From Bdellovibrionales bacterium (GTDB lineage: Bacteria; Bdellovibrionota; UBA1018), in assembly GCA_016786465.1 (NCBI GenBank), contig JAEUWC010000030.1, forward strand, positions 1-64,000: a DNA stretch of 64,000 nt, in the 5' to 3' direction. Below the pieces are notes generated by a model that saw only the letters and a program-made list of their open reading frames with translations, was not told the DNA's origin and made no database searches. The position numbers and the translations under genes were made by a program. Positions within the stretch are counted from its first letter, which is position 1. Every line of letters starts with the position of its first letter. Shown here piece after piece: positions 20,462-28,632 of the stretch.

Positions 20462-21358
20462 ATGAGTGATCAAATCGAAAACAAAGGGAATGACCGGATC
20501 AAGACCCGAAGTGGGAGTGGTTACCTGAAGCAACTGTATTCAACGGCTCGCACAACCGCCGGAACGACGCATTCGCACTTGAAGAACCTGACCACATTCT
20601 TGGTCAACTTCATCCCTGTGGAAAAAGTCGACGCTTCCGAACTGCAAGTCCGGGTTCACTTTGACGACAATGAAGTGGCTGCACTGGCTCATTCGATCAA
20701 AGAGCATGGAGTCCTTCAACCGATCTTGGTCGTTCAAGACGGGGACCGTTATAAGGTCATCGCCGGTGAACGACGTCTTCGTGCGTCGAAGTTGGCAGGA
20801 ATTGAGCGCATCCCAGCCCGCGTTCTTTCGACCAACGACAAGGCGACCCATGAAATCGCACTTCGCGAAAACTTGGATCGCGTCGACCTTCATCCGATCG
20901 AAGAAGGCGAAGGCTATGTTTCATTGCTAGAAGCGCAGGCCTACACCAGCCACGAAGGAATCGCGAAAGCGTTCGGCAAGCAAAAGTCACGCATCACCGA
21001 ATGCATCAGCTTCACCAAGCTTCCGACGGAAACCAAGGCAAAGCTTCTGCAGCTAGGACTGAAGAACCGCGCACTTTTGCGTGGCCTTTTGACGATGCCG
21101 CCTGAACAACACATCCTTCACATTGAAGCGATGGCACAGAAAGAAGAAGTCTTGGGATCTGCCGAAGCCACCGCCAAGAAGCCGCCGGTAGCGGCCGTGA
21201 AGCGGGACCCAAAACCCTTTGAATACAAAATGGACAAGAAAGGTCTGGTCGTTCCCGGGTTTCGTTGGAAGACCGGCGAAGGCAAGGAAAAGCTAGAAAG
21301 CTTTGCGGCGTCTTTGAAAAAGCTTCTTTCCGAAGTCGAAGCCCAGATCCATTCATGA
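20462..21358 (+). CDS. parB: ParB/Spo0J-type partition protein
   Basis: This 298-residue ParB-family protein has an N-terminal CTP-binding domain with GERRLRASKLAG, then LRENLDRVDLHPIEEGEGY, where most ParB proteins have ENLQR. A helix-turn-helix region (HEGIAKAFGKQKSRITECISF) would bind parS. The C-terminal dimerisation part is divergent, basic and Pro/Lys-rich before FESFAASLKKLL-like helices. GAGGAG site upstream of ATG. Its stop overlaps the next start as ATGA. I found no canonical parS palindrome in the window. Confidence 0.9.
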   Translation: MSDQIENKGNDRIKTRSGSGYLKQLYSTARTTAGTTHSHLKNLTTFLVNFIPVEKVDASELQVRVHFDDNEVAALAHSIKEHGVLQPILVVQDGDRYKVIAGERRLRASKLAGIERIPARVLSTNDKATHEIALRENLDRVDLHPIEEGEGYVSLLEAQAYTSHEGIAKAFGKQKSRITECISFTKLPTETKAKLLQLGLKNRALLRGLLTMPPEQHILHIEAMAQKEEVLGSAEATAKKPPVAAVKRDPKPFEYKMDKKGLVVPGFRWKTGEGKEKLESFAASLKKLLSEVEAQIHS

Positions 21359-22092
21359 GCTTTCAAACCGAAGGCGTAGCGATTCAGAAGTACCAGTGGA
21401 ACACCCCATGGAAATGGATGCGAGAAGCGCTGAAGACGGCGCATCACCATTTCTTGTTTCTTTGGGGTTACGTGATCGTTGCGATCTTGGTGAAGCTTGT
21501 CCTGGGGTTTGTTCCGGTGGTCGGGTCAGCCTTGGCTGAAATCCTTCAAATCATCTTGGTGGGTGGGTTGATGGTTGTGGTCCAGGGTTGGGAAAAAGGC
21601 GAAGTCAGTCGCTTCAGCAAGGTTTTTGGATACTTTGACGATTTTGAAAAGTTGAAGACAGGCGCCGGAAACCTGATCATTCTGGGGGTCATTAACCTAA
21701 GCTTCGCGGTCGTTGGAATCGCGATGGCTGGGGTTGGAATCAAGGCCGAAGAAATCAAGGAAATCTCCGATCGATTGGCGGCGATGGATCAGCAGACGTT
21801 GACACTAGTTGCCGTCGGATTTCTTTGGCTGATCGTCGGGTCTTTGATCGCTTGGTTTGCGATGATCGGATTCTTGCTTCAAATGAAGTATCGGATTTCG
21901 CTTAGGGCTTCACTTGAACTAGCCGTATCCAACGGAACCCACAACATCGGACCCTACTTGATGACCATCGCAACGGGTATGGTCATGGTCGTTGGAACGA
22001 TCCTGACTTTGGGAATCGGTGGGCTATGGGTCTTCCCGGCCACGCAGATTTTTCTGTATCAGGTCGTTCGCGACGGATTCAAGAACGCTTAA
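21355..22092 (+). CDS. Multi-pass membrane protein coupled to parAB
   Basis: This 245-residue protein of unknown function has a short cytoplasmic N-terminus and about five membrane helices (near residues 32-55, 57-73, 100-122, 142-166 and 190-225). The ATG at 21355 overlaps the parB stop (ATGA), so translation is coupled, and it is the third gene of the parAB operon. The family resembles the BPSS1780-type glycerophosphoryl-diester/YciC-like membrane proteins in general layout, but I cannot name it. Its stop TAA interlocks with that of the convergent gene (TTAA at 22089-22092). Confidence 0.7.
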   Translation: MSFQTEGVAIQKYQWNTPWKWMREALKTAHHHFLFLWGYVIVAILVKLVLGFVPVVGSALAEILQIILVGGLMVVVQGWEKGEVSRFSKVFGYFDDFEKLKTGAGNLIILGVINLSFAVVGIAMAGVGIKAEEIKEISDRLAAMDQQTLTLVAVGFLWLIVGSLIAWFAMIGFLLQMKYRISLRASLELAVSNGTHNIGPYLMTIATGMVMVVGTILTLGIGGLWVFPATQIFLYQVVRDGFKNA

Positions 22093-23060
22093 TGGCCGGG
22101 CGCATTGGCGCGCGGATCGAATCGTAAAAGTTCGTCGCAGTCGAATCCTTGGACCTTAAGCATTCGGGCAACGTCCTGTTCTTCGTTCCTTTCGATAGGA
22201 CGCCAACCGCCTTGGCCGTCCAAAACAATGGCTTCAGGGGCGTGCTTGGGGTTGTTCAAACCCGTGAAAAAAAGCATGACCTTGATGTTGCCGTACTTGC
22301 CCGCCTTCATGTCTTCCGCAATAACGTCGCGAGTCTTTTCGTAGTTACCCCAATCGTCATCTGAAAAGGTCCAAAGGTGGTAGGCAGCCTTCCCAGTTCC
22401 CGAAGGTTTTCGGATCTTGGGCCAAGTGTTGGGCACGGGTTGGGCTTCCAGCTTCGCAAGCATTTCGCGAAAGACCTTGGCCTTTTCGGCGGAAGGGTTT
22501 TCCGCGCCTCCCACGCAGTGAAGGTTTTTTTGTAAAGGTGTCCTTGAAATTTTTCCCTTGGAAACCAAGTATTCCAGCATTTCCAGAACTTCTTGGGGGT
22601 GGTGGCTTCGGGCTGTGGCAAAGCACACATGCTTGGCAGCTTCTTCAGACTGCATGGCATAGACAAAAGACTTCCACGCCGGACCGACGTTGGCGTCAAA
22701 GGTACCGCCTTCGATCATTTCCTTCACGTCTTCTAAAATGTAGTTTCGGCCCCCGGGGCCGTCGCCTGCGTCACTAAAGGTCCTAAATGAACTGGTTTCC
22801 GGCGTTTTCCGGGTTTCATACTGTTCGTATTTTCCGGGCCTTCCCAGTTGTTCACGAATCAGAGCAAAGTCGTGGGTTGAAACACGAATTTCGTTTTCTA
22901 GGGCAGGATCGGCGCCGACTTTCTTGAAGATAGAAATCTTGGTGGGCAGGAAGAGAAGATTGTCATCGATATCAAAGCACATCGTCACCGGAACTGATCC
23001 AGCCCCAGCTTGCGCTGAAGCGAAAAACAGTAAGCCGAAAACGAAATTCCTAAGCCGCAT
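22089..23060 (-). CDS. Exported HAD-like protein
   Basis: This 323-residue protein has a signal peptide (residues 1-21, ending ASAQAGAG). Soon after it, the segment VTMCFDIDDNLLF carries DxD as in HAD motif I. FATARSHH fits motif II (Thr) and FSDDDWGN fits the later acidic motif. So this is a probable periplasmic or secreted HAD-type hydrolase (inference). An in-frame TTG one codon upstream is less likely than the ATG at 23060. It overlaps the upstream GNAT gene by 11 nt, and its stop interlocks with the membrane protein on the other strand. Confidence 0.7.
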   Translation of the reverse strand: MRLRNFVFGLLFFASAQAGAGSVPVTMCFDIDDNLLFLPTKISIFKKVGADPALENEIRVSTHDFALIREQLGRPGKYEQYETRKTPETSSFRTFSDAGDGPGGRNYILEDVKEMIEGGTFDANVGPAWKSFVYAMQSEEAAKHVCFATARSHHPQEVLEMLEYLVSKGKISRTPLQKNLHCVGGAENPSAEKAKVFREMLAKLEAQPVPNTWPKIRKPSGTGKAAYHLWTFSDDDWGNYEKTRDVIAEDMKAGKYGNIKVMLFFTGLNNPKHAPEAIVLDGQGGWRPIERNEEQDVARMLKVQGFDCDELLRFDPRANAPGH

Positions 23061-23928
23061 CAAGCCCCCAAAGCCAAATCGAATCCAACACGTCCGGACT
23101 TAAACGGATCGGACGAATCAATGCCAGACTTTCGGCAATTCCCCGTTCTCCGGTTTCCAGTCCCAGGCGTTTGGCGAAGTCTTTGGGTGCCAAAAGTTCG
23201 GCGCTTGGGTCCATTTGATGAATGACATTGAAAAGGCTTCGGGCGTCGGCGGGATCTCCGCCCCATTCATGAACCATGTGGGGAAGGTCAATGCCACGAC
23301 CATATCCTGCGTAAGCAGTGCAAACCGACCCGCGCCAAGCGGAACGCCAAACTACATTCTGGTGTTTGGAAAACCACTGCAGATCCGATTCGATCAACCG
23401 AAGCCCGTCGGGTTGAACCTGTCTAAGGCGGAAAATTTCAGGCACGAATCCATTCTTGATTTCAAGTGCGCCTAAGTTCGAACCCGTCGCACGTGCCAGG
23501 GCCGCTGAAAGAGGGACCCTTCTTTGGTGTCCCATCAAGTTGAAACCGAACCGTCCATATAAGGAATGTTCCGACCCCCAAAGGACCAGGCCACCTAGAT
23601 TCTGCGTTTCTCCCCAATCCACAGCCGCTTCAACCAAAGCTGACGCCAGTCCTTTTCCCCGGTTTTCGTCATGGGTTGCGACTGCTCCGATCAATCCAAT
23701 GGGATGCATTCCGGCACCCAACTTCACATCCGCTTTTCTGACTAATAAGGAAGCAAGAAGTCGGTCCCCATCAAAAGCGCCAAAACGATGACAGTTCGCC
23801 GCATTCTTGGGGTCCCAGACCGGAAAGTCGTGGAAAAAGGATTTTCCCGGGGGAACGGGGAAGCACTGGTTCAGAAGTGCTTCTAGTTCCTTCAATTCTT
23901 CGGGCTTTTGGATCAGGTCCAGTCTCAT
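23050..23928 (-). CDS. GNAT-family N-acetyltransferase
   Basis: This 292-residue acetyltransferase has an acetyl-CoA binding motif at VATHDENRGKGLASALVEAA (RGKGLA) and a second strand GLVLWGSEHSLYGRFGFNLMG typical of GNAT enzymes. The C-terminal half (about 130 residues) is an Eis-like second domain. The ATG at 23928 gives MRLDLIQKPEEL; an in-frame GTG at 24006 would overlap the divergent gene start and is rejected. The substrate is unknown. Overlap with the downstream exported HAD gene suggests one transcript. Confidence 0.8.
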   Translation of the reverse strand: MRLDLIQKPEELKELEALLNQCFPVPPGKSFFHDFPVWDPKNAANCHRFGAFDGDRLLASLLVRKADVKLGAGMHPIGLIGAVATHDENRGKGLASALVEAAVDWGETQNLGGLVLWGSEHSLYGRFGFNLMGHQRRVPLSAALARATGSNLGALEIKNGFVPEIFRLRQVQPDGLRLIESDLQWFSKHQNVVWRSAWRGSVCTAYAGYGRGIDLPHMVHEWGGDPADARSLFNVIHQMDPSAELLAPKDFAKRLGLETGERGIAESLALIRPIRLSPDVLDSIWLWGLDAA

Positions 23929-23998
23929 TCCAACTGATTTTAAGTCAGGCCTCAGTTTGGGGCAAATTCTGCCGATAGGAAAAATAGGAGGACTTACC

Positions 23999-24298
23999 GT
24001 GTCCAAGAAAAAAGGAAAATTTGATCTGACGGCGCTCGTTCACCAGGGAACCCTGAAGGACGGTCAAAAGCTCATGTTTGTCAGCGACCCGGCGAAGTAC
24101 TGCTTTGTCATGAAAATGCCTAACGGCGAATACAAAGTAAAAACCGGAGACAAAGTCGTCGAAGTCATGACGATTCACGCTTTTGCCCAGAAGTGCCTGG
24201 GAATGGATCCGCCTGACCACGCTACCAAGTGGTTGAAGACGGAAAACAATAAGACTCTTTACGAAATCTGGCACGCTGACGACGCAATTGCTGCGTAG
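23999..24298 (+). CDS. Small RAMA-like domain protein
   Basis: This 99-residue protein starts at a GTG (23999) with a near-perfect AGGAGG site 7 nt upstream. The core LTALVHQGTLKDGQKLMFV, then MPNGEYKV, TIHAFAQKCLG and W-K-T...LYEIW resembles the RAMA domain seen in DNA-modification-linked proteins, here standing alone. RAMA domains are thought to bind modified or structured DNA (known for the family, not shown here). A strong terminator follows at 24335. I am moderately sure of the gene and less of the domain. Confidence 0.7.
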   Translation: MSKKKGKFDLTALVHQGTLKDGQKLMFVSDPAKYCFVMKMPNGEYKVKTGDKVVEVMTIHAFAQKCLGMDPPDHATKWLKTENNKTLYEIWHADDAIAA

Positions 24299-24334
24299 TC
24301 GCTAGCTAAATTTCCAATCATTTTAGCTGCTTGA

Positions 24335-24373
24335 GGGCTGTACGGTGAAAAATCGTACGGCCCTATTTTTTTT
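24335..24373 (+). terminator. Rho-independent terminator
   Basis: GGGCTGTACG (24335-24344) pairs with CGTACGGCCC (24354-24363) with one G-T wobble and a 9-nt A-rich loop. A run of eight T follows (24366-24373). It ends the small RAMA-like gene and isolates the flagellin promoter. Confidence 0.92.
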
Positions 24374-24374
24374 C

Positions 24375-24401
24375 TAAAGGATTTTACCCTGTGTCCGATG
24401 A
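24375..24401 (+). promoter_or_regulatory. Sigma-28 (FliA) promoter for first flagellin
   Basis: TAAAGGAT (24375-24382), an 11-nt spacer and TCCGATGA (24394-24401) match the FliA consensus TAAAGTTT-N11-GCCGATAA at 5/8 and 6/8 positions. It lies just after a terminator and 125 nt before the flagellin ATG. No equally good match is seen before the other two flagellins. Confidence 0.75.
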
Positions 24402-24442
24402 GTCACATGGAAGCTGATGGAGATTCATGATGGATCTTCACA

Positions 24443-24502
24443 GCGACGCAAGTCGCAAGTTTCCAAACGCTCAAGGATGAGCCGCTGATTTCCAAGAATC
24501 AG
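24443..24502 (+). promoter_or_regulatory. Structured 5' leader of flagellin 1
   Basis: Two perfect hairpins lie in the expected leader: GCGAC-GCAA-GTCGC (24443-24456, a GNRA-type loop) and CTGATT-6 nt-AATCAG (24485-24502). They could stabilise the message or govern translation. This is structure seen by eye, with no energy calculation. Confidence 0.5.
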
Positions 24503-24526
24503 TGAAACGCCTTCATGGAGGAAGGT

Positions 24527-25378
24527 ATGGGCTTACGGATTAATACAAACGTGCCTGCGCTGATCGGACAGCGCAACTTGCGCGTGAACCGTTCAGCCTT
24601 GGATCGTTCGCTGGAACGATTGGCTTCCGGATCCCGAATCAATCACGCTGGTGACGATGCTGCTGGACTTGCGATTTCTGAATCGCTTCGCGCACAACTT
24701 CGCGGTTTGGGACAAGCGGAACGGAACGCTCAAGACGGAATTTCCTTAATTCAGGTCGCCGAAGGCGGTCTGACTGAAATCTCAAATATCCTCGTTCGTA
24801 TGCGGGAATTAGGCGTTCAAGCCGCTTCAGATACGATCGGCGAAAACGAACGGAAGTTCTTGGACATCGAATTCCAACAGCTTCTGGAAGAAATCGACCG
24901 GATCGCGAAGAGTACCGAATACAACGGGGTCCCCCTTCTTGCGGGTACATCTGGAACTTTCGAAGTTCAGGTGGGCACGCGCAACAACCCCATGATCGAT
25001 CGAATCAAGCTTTTCGATTCGACGTCCGCCGACGTGAACGTCGTGTCGTTGGGGATCAATCTTTCGAACGTGGCCGACAAGGCCAGCGCTCAGAACGTCC
25101 TAGGCGCCGTCGACACGGCACTGGGACAGGTCATCTCGATTCGTGCCGAATTCGGGGCGATGCAGAACCGCATGCAATCGGTCATCAACAACTTGATGAT
25201 CAGTCGCGAAAACATGGCATCTGCAAACAGCCGAATCCGCGACACCGACATCGCCGAAGAATCGACCGAACTGACGAAGAACCAAATTTTGATGCAATCG
25301 GGTGTGGCTGTCCTTGGACAAGCGAACTCGACGATCAAATCAGCACTGAACCTACTCGGAGGTGCTGGCCTTGGATAA
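24527..25378 (+). CDS. Flagellin (first of three)
   Basis: This 283-residue flagellin is the filament subunit secreted by the flagellar type III apparatus. It has the N-terminal D0/D1 helices (MGLRINTNVPAL, SGSRINHAGDDAAGLAISE) and C-terminal helices ending ANSTIKSALNLL. The central domain is short, so the filament surface is mostly D1. An ATG at 24515 lies inside the ribosome binding region; ATG 24527 after GGAGGAAGG gives the family start. Probably driven by the sigma-28 promoter at 24375. Confidence 0.96.
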   Translation: MGLRINTNVPALIGQRNLRVNRSALDRSLERLASGSRINHAGDDAAGLAISESLRAQLRGLGQAERNAQDGISLIQVAEGGLTEISNILVRMRELGVQAASDTIGENERKFLDIEFQQLLEEIDRIAKSTEYNGVPLLAGTSGTFEVQVGTRNNPMIDRIKLFDSTSADVNVVSLGINLSNVADKASAQNVLGAVDTALGQVISIRAEFGAMQNRMQSVINNLMISRENMASANSRIRDTDIAEESTELTKNQILMQSGVAVLGQANSTIKSALNLLGGAGLG

Positions 25379-25664
25379 CTCAATAAGGAGAGTGAAACGA
25401 CCATAACCCAGTCGTCATACGGATAAACGATTACTAGAAGTGTGTCCCTTCGCGGTTTGAACGCGCGGGGAAATTTCGAAACCCGTTTATCGGAAAAAAG
25501 TTTACCCGAAGAGCATGGCTCGCGCCTGTTCTTGTTTCCTGGATGATGTCGCTCCACGCGTGAAGCACGGCCAAGATGGCACGGCTTCACGTGTGAGCGC
25601 CTCAAAACCAAACGAAACAGAACCGTCGACCGAAAATCGGTCTGATTTGCGCGGCTAGCATCAA

Positions 25665-25683
25665 AAAGTGCTCAGAGCACTTT
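25665..25683. repeat. AAAGTGCTC-A-GAGCACTTT palindrome
   Basis: A 9-bp perfect inverted repeat with a single central base, preceded by GCATCAAA. The same GCATCAAAA-GTGCTCAGA order occurs in the right arm of the 16301-16521 element, so this is probably a degenerate solo relative. Confidence 0.6.
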
Positions 25684-25889
25684 CGGCTTTCGGGACACAG
25701 GATTCTCAAGGCGAGATGGGCTTGTCTTGAGATAGGAAGCCACGGTTTTGTGGGGGAGAAGGATCTTCTTCACAGCCAGGCAAGGTGCGGGAACACTTTG
25801 CTTGTCATGGACTGAGTTGGCTTTCGAAGCTGCACGGACTTGACCATAGGGCCGCGCAGTTGAATCGACATGAACAGCATGGATGCTGG

Positions 25890-25909
25890 CGTCGTGATGG
25901 ATCACGACG
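25890..25909 (+). promoter_or_regulatory. Hairpin in leader of flagellin 2
   Basis: CGTCGTGAT (25890-25898) and ATCACGACG (25901-25909) form a 9-bp perfect inverted repeat about 42 nt upstream of the flagellin ATG. The probable ribosome binding site GGGAGG lies downstream of it and stays free. It could be an mRNA leader stem or a protein binding site. Confidence 0.45.
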
Positions 25910-25950
25910 AGTTTCACGGAGGAATCGTATGTTGAAGGGAGGCTAGTTAT

Positions 25951-26784
25951 ATGGGTTTACGTATTGCTACAAATACCACTGCGCTCAACGCGCAGAGGCA
26001 GATGACCGGAACTCGGTTGGCATTGGATAAATCATTCGAACGCTTGTCCAGCGGATCTCGCATTAACCATGCGGGTGATGATGCTGCAGGATTGGCGATT
26101 TCGGAAAACCTACGGGCACAGATCCGGGGTTACCGCCAAGCACGCAGAAACGCGCTAGACGGGATTTCTTTGATCCAAGTCACTGAGGGTGGATTGAACG
26201 AAATTTCAAACATGATCGTGCGACTCCGAGAATTGGCCATCCAGGCTGCTTCTGACACGATCGGCGACACGGAAAGACAGTTCACAGACCGTGAATTCCA
26301 GTCGCTTAAACAAGAAATGGATCGGATCGCGAACGTTACGGCGTTCAACGGAACTCCGCTCCTGAACGGAAAAGCCGGGATTTTCGAAATCCAGGTGGGT
26401 ATCCAAAACAATCCGATCCTAGATCGGGTCGTTTACAACGGTGAACGCGCAGACTCCTCGCTCGATGCTTTGAAATTGGGCGGAGAATCGGTGGCCACCA
26501 AGCAAGGTGCCCAATTGTCACTCGCGGTGATCGACGATTCCTTGATTCGCGTGAATAGTATTCGCGCCGATCTGGGTGCGATGCAGAACCGCCTCCAGTC
26601 GACGATTAACAACCTGGCAATTTCTGAAGAAAACTTGGCAGCAGCCAACAGCCGTATCCGCGACACGGACATGGCGGAAGAAGTCTCGGAATTGACCAAG
26701 CAGAACATCCTGATGCAGTCCGGTATCTCGGTACTAAGTCAGGCGAACGGTGTGAACCAAGCTTCTCTGAAGCTGCTAGGGTAA
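25951..26784 (+). CDS. Flagellin (second of three)
   Basis: This 277-residue flagellin has the same layout as its neighbours: MGLRIATNTTALNAQRQ at the N-terminus, SSGSRINHAGDDAAGLAISENLRAQ-like D1 helix, a very short variable core around LLNGKAGIFEIQVG, and C-terminal SGISVLSQANGVNQASLKLLG. The ATG has a GGGAGG site 9 nt upstream. It is closer in length and core sequence to flagellin 3 than to flagellin 1, so genes 2 and 3 are probably the younger duplicate pair (by eye). Confidence 0.96.
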   Translation: MGLRIATNTTALNAQRQMTGTRLALDKSFERLSSGSRINHAGDDAAGLAISENLRAQIRGYRQARRNALDGISLIQVTEGGLNEISNMIVRLRELAIQAASDTIGDTERQFTDREFQSLKQEMDRIANVTAFNGTPLLNGKAGIFEIQVGIQNNPILDRVVYNGERADSSLDALKLGGESVATKQGAQLSLAVIDDSLIRVNSIRADLGAMQNRLQSTINNLAISEENLAAANSRIRDTDMAEEVSELTKQNILMQSGISVLSQANGVNQASLKLLG

Positions 26785-26817
26785 AACCGTCCGGAAAGTT
26801 AGGTAACTAACCAATCA

Positions 26818-26885
26818 TGTGATCTTGGGTGGTGGAGGACTGTATCTCCACGATTTCGAAGGAATGAGAACCCTCTGGGATCACA
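26818..26885 (+). promoter_or_regulatory. Structured leader of flagellin 3
   Basis: An outer 7-bp stem TGTGATC (26818-26824) / GATCACA (26879-26885) encloses an inner stem GTGGAG (26832-26837) / CTCCAC (26846-26851). The outer stem ends just before the GAAGGG ribosome binding site of the flagellin, so it could sequester or expose it. A further GTTAG-GTAA-CTAAC hairpin lies just upstream (26798-26811). Confidence 0.5.
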
Positions 26886-26897
26886 GAAGGGAAAACC

Positions 26898-27731
26898 ATG
26901 GGCTTGCGAATAGCGACCAATATTACGTCGCTCAACGCCCAGCGGAATTTGTCAGCCTCACGGTTGGCGCTCGATAAGAACTTAGAGCGCTTAGCCAGTG
27001 GCAGTCGAATCAACCGCTCGGGGGATGATGCGGCAGGTATGGCGATCTCGGAAAACCTGAAAGCTCAGATCCGCGGGATGCGGCAGGCAAAGCGAAACGC
27101 TTTGGATGGCATCTCACTGGTCCAGACTTCCGAGGGTGGATTGAACGAAATTTCATCCATGCTCGTCAGGTTAAGGGAACTGGCAATCCAGGCAGCGTCA
27201 GATACGATCGGAGAACCCGAACGTCTGTTCACTGACCGAGAATTCCAGTCGCTGAAGCAGGAAATTGACCGAATTTCCAACATTACCGTCTTCAACGGCA
27301 CACCGCTTTTGAACGGTAAAGGAGGGATCCTCGAATTTCAGATCGGGATTAGAAATAACCCGATCCTGGACCGAGTGATCTACAACGGAGACCGGTCAGA
27401 TGCGACTTTGGACGCCTTAAAAATGGCGGGAGAGTCGGTGGCAACCAAGCAAGGAGCACAGCTGTCGCTGGAGGTGATTGATTACGCCATCCAGAAGGTC
27501 AGCAGTGTCCGAGCGGATCTAGGCGCACTGCAGAATAGACTACAATCCACGATCAATAACTTAGCGATCGCGGACGAAAACCTCTCTGCTGCGAATAGTC
27601 GAATCCGGGATGCCGATCTTGCTGAAGAGACCGCTGAATTGACTCGAAACAATATTCTGATGTCGGCAGGTATTTCTGTCCTAGGTCAGGCTAACAGTAC
27701 GAACCAAGCTGCGATAAAGTTGTTAGCGTGA
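26898..27731 (+). CDS. Flagellin (third of three)
   Basis: This 277-residue flagellin has MGLRIATNITSLNAQRN, SGSRINRSGDDAAGMAISENL and a C-terminus ISVLGQANSTNQAAIKLLA. Its central region is as short as that of flagellin 2. Codon choice differs somewhat from the first two copies. The TGA stop (27729-27731) overlaps the GTG start of the next gene as GTGA, which links filament production to an RmlD-like protein. The 113-nt upstream gap has no clear sigma-28 site but a double stem (26818-26885), so it may be read from upstream or from an unrecognised promoter. Confidence 0.96.
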   Translation: MGLRIATNITSLNAQRNLSASRLALDKNLERLASGSRINRSGDDAAGMAISENLKAQIRGMRQAKRNALDGISLVQTSEGGLNEISSMLVRLRELAIQAASDTIGEPERLFTDREFQSLKQEIDRISNITVFNGTPLLNGKGGILEFQIGIRNNPILDRVIYNGDRSDATLDALKMAGESVATKQGAQLSLEVIDYAIQKVSSVRADLGALQNRLQSTINNLAIADENLSAANSRIRDADLAEETAELTRNNILMSAGISVLGQANSTNQAAIKLLA

Positions 27732-28630
27732 TTAGAACTGTCCTGATCATCGGGGGCAGTGGGTTCATCGGAACTCACCTATCGCTGAAGTTGCGTGAAG
27801 GCTTCAAAGTCTTCAGTACCTTTGGCAGGAATTTGGTGAGGATTCCGGGAGTCACACCCATCCCGATGCGACTAGAGAATCGAAGTTCGGGTCGTCAGAT
27901 CCTGGGTTTAGTGAAACCCGATGTGGTGATTTATGCCGCGGGGTCAAACGATGTGGAGTGGTCTGAGCGAAATCCGAAAGAAACGGAGAAAGTTCATACC
28001 GCCGGCGCCGGAAGTGTATCCATGGTGTCGGAACTATCGACCAGTCGATTGATCTATCTGTCGAACAGTTATGTTTTCGACGGAGGCCGTGGAAACTTCC
28101 ATGAGACCGATGTTGCCCTTCCCGGCAGTTACTTGGGGAAGTGTAAGCTCGGTGGGGAGAACTTCATCCGCGGGAAGTCAGTGAACCATCTTGTTCTGCG
28201 CCTAAGTCCCGTCCTTGGACGGGGCAATGGATTACAACTCACTTTCTTTGATCAACTCAGGATCGCCCTTTCCCGAGGGCAACGCCTCACCCTGAGTTCA
28301 AATGAGATCCACTCGTTCGTGCCCATCACGACGGTTGTGGACGTGATTGGACGCCTAGTGGAAGGCTCGATTAAGAATCGGGTCTTCCACTACGGCGGAC
28401 TCACGAAGCTTAGCTGGGTTGATTTAGCCCGCCGTTTTGCGAAGCGATTTGGCTTCGATCCAGGTTTAATCATGACGAAAAATTCGATGCTATCAAAAGG
28501 CGTCACCGAAGACGGTCAGCCCCGTCCGGTCGACTTAAGCCTGAATTCCACGCAGCTGATTGAATCCTTGAAGATCAAGCCGTTTGAATTGGAAGAAATG
28601 TTTTCAATTTTTGGGGAAAGTCGAAACTGA
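27728..28630 (+). CDS. RmlD-like NAD-dependent sugar epimerase/reductase family protein
   Basis: This 300-residue extended SDR protein has an N-terminal Rossmann loop GGSGFIG (9-15) and the substrate-domain fold of dTDP-4-dehydrorhamnose reductases (DVVIYAAGSND, then LSNSYVFDG, then YLGKCKLGGE). Aligned by eye with RmlD, the catalytic Thr of STDYVFDG is Asn and the Tyr of YGKSKLxGE is Leu, with a Tyr one place earlier. It may therefore be a binding or regulatory member rather than an active reductase. The GTG start overlaps the flagellin 3 stop. A role in flagellin glycosylation or its control is inferred from position only. Confidence 0.8.
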   Translation: MIRTVLIIGGSGFIGTHLSLKLREGFKVFSTFGRNLVRIPGVTPIPMRLENRSSGRQILGLVKPDVVIYAAGSNDVEWSERNPKETEKVHTAGAGSVSMVSELSTSRLIYLSNSYVFDGGRGNFHETDVALPGSYLGKCKLGGENFIRGKSVNHLVLRLSPVLGRGNGLQLTFFDQLRIALSRGQRLTLSSNEIHSFVPITTVVDVIGRLVEGSIKNRVFHYGGLTKLSWVDLARRFAKRFGFDPGLIMTKNSMLSKGVTEDGQPRPVDLSLNSTQLIESLKIKPFELEEMFSIFGESRN

Positions 28631-28632
28631 AA

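Larger units (their letters stand above)
25379..25950 (+). other. 572-nt gene-free region between flagellins 1 and 2, with several hairpins
   Basis: I see no credible reading frame. Inverted repeats include an imperfect 15-16 bp stem at 25551-25598 (core CGTGAAGC/GCTTCACG), GACCGA-3 nt-TCGGTC (25628-25642), AAAGTGCTC-A-GAGCACTTT (25665-25683) and CGTCGTGAT-GG-ATCACGACG (25890-25909). It may hold a terminator, promoter and leader, or a small RNA. No FliA-like promoter in the correct orientation was found. Confidence 0.6.

Noticed and set aside
25672-25917. Minus-strand 81-codon frame in the flagellin gap
   Set aside because: It overlaps the leader hairpin of flagellin 2 and has no ribosome binding site or protein-like character.
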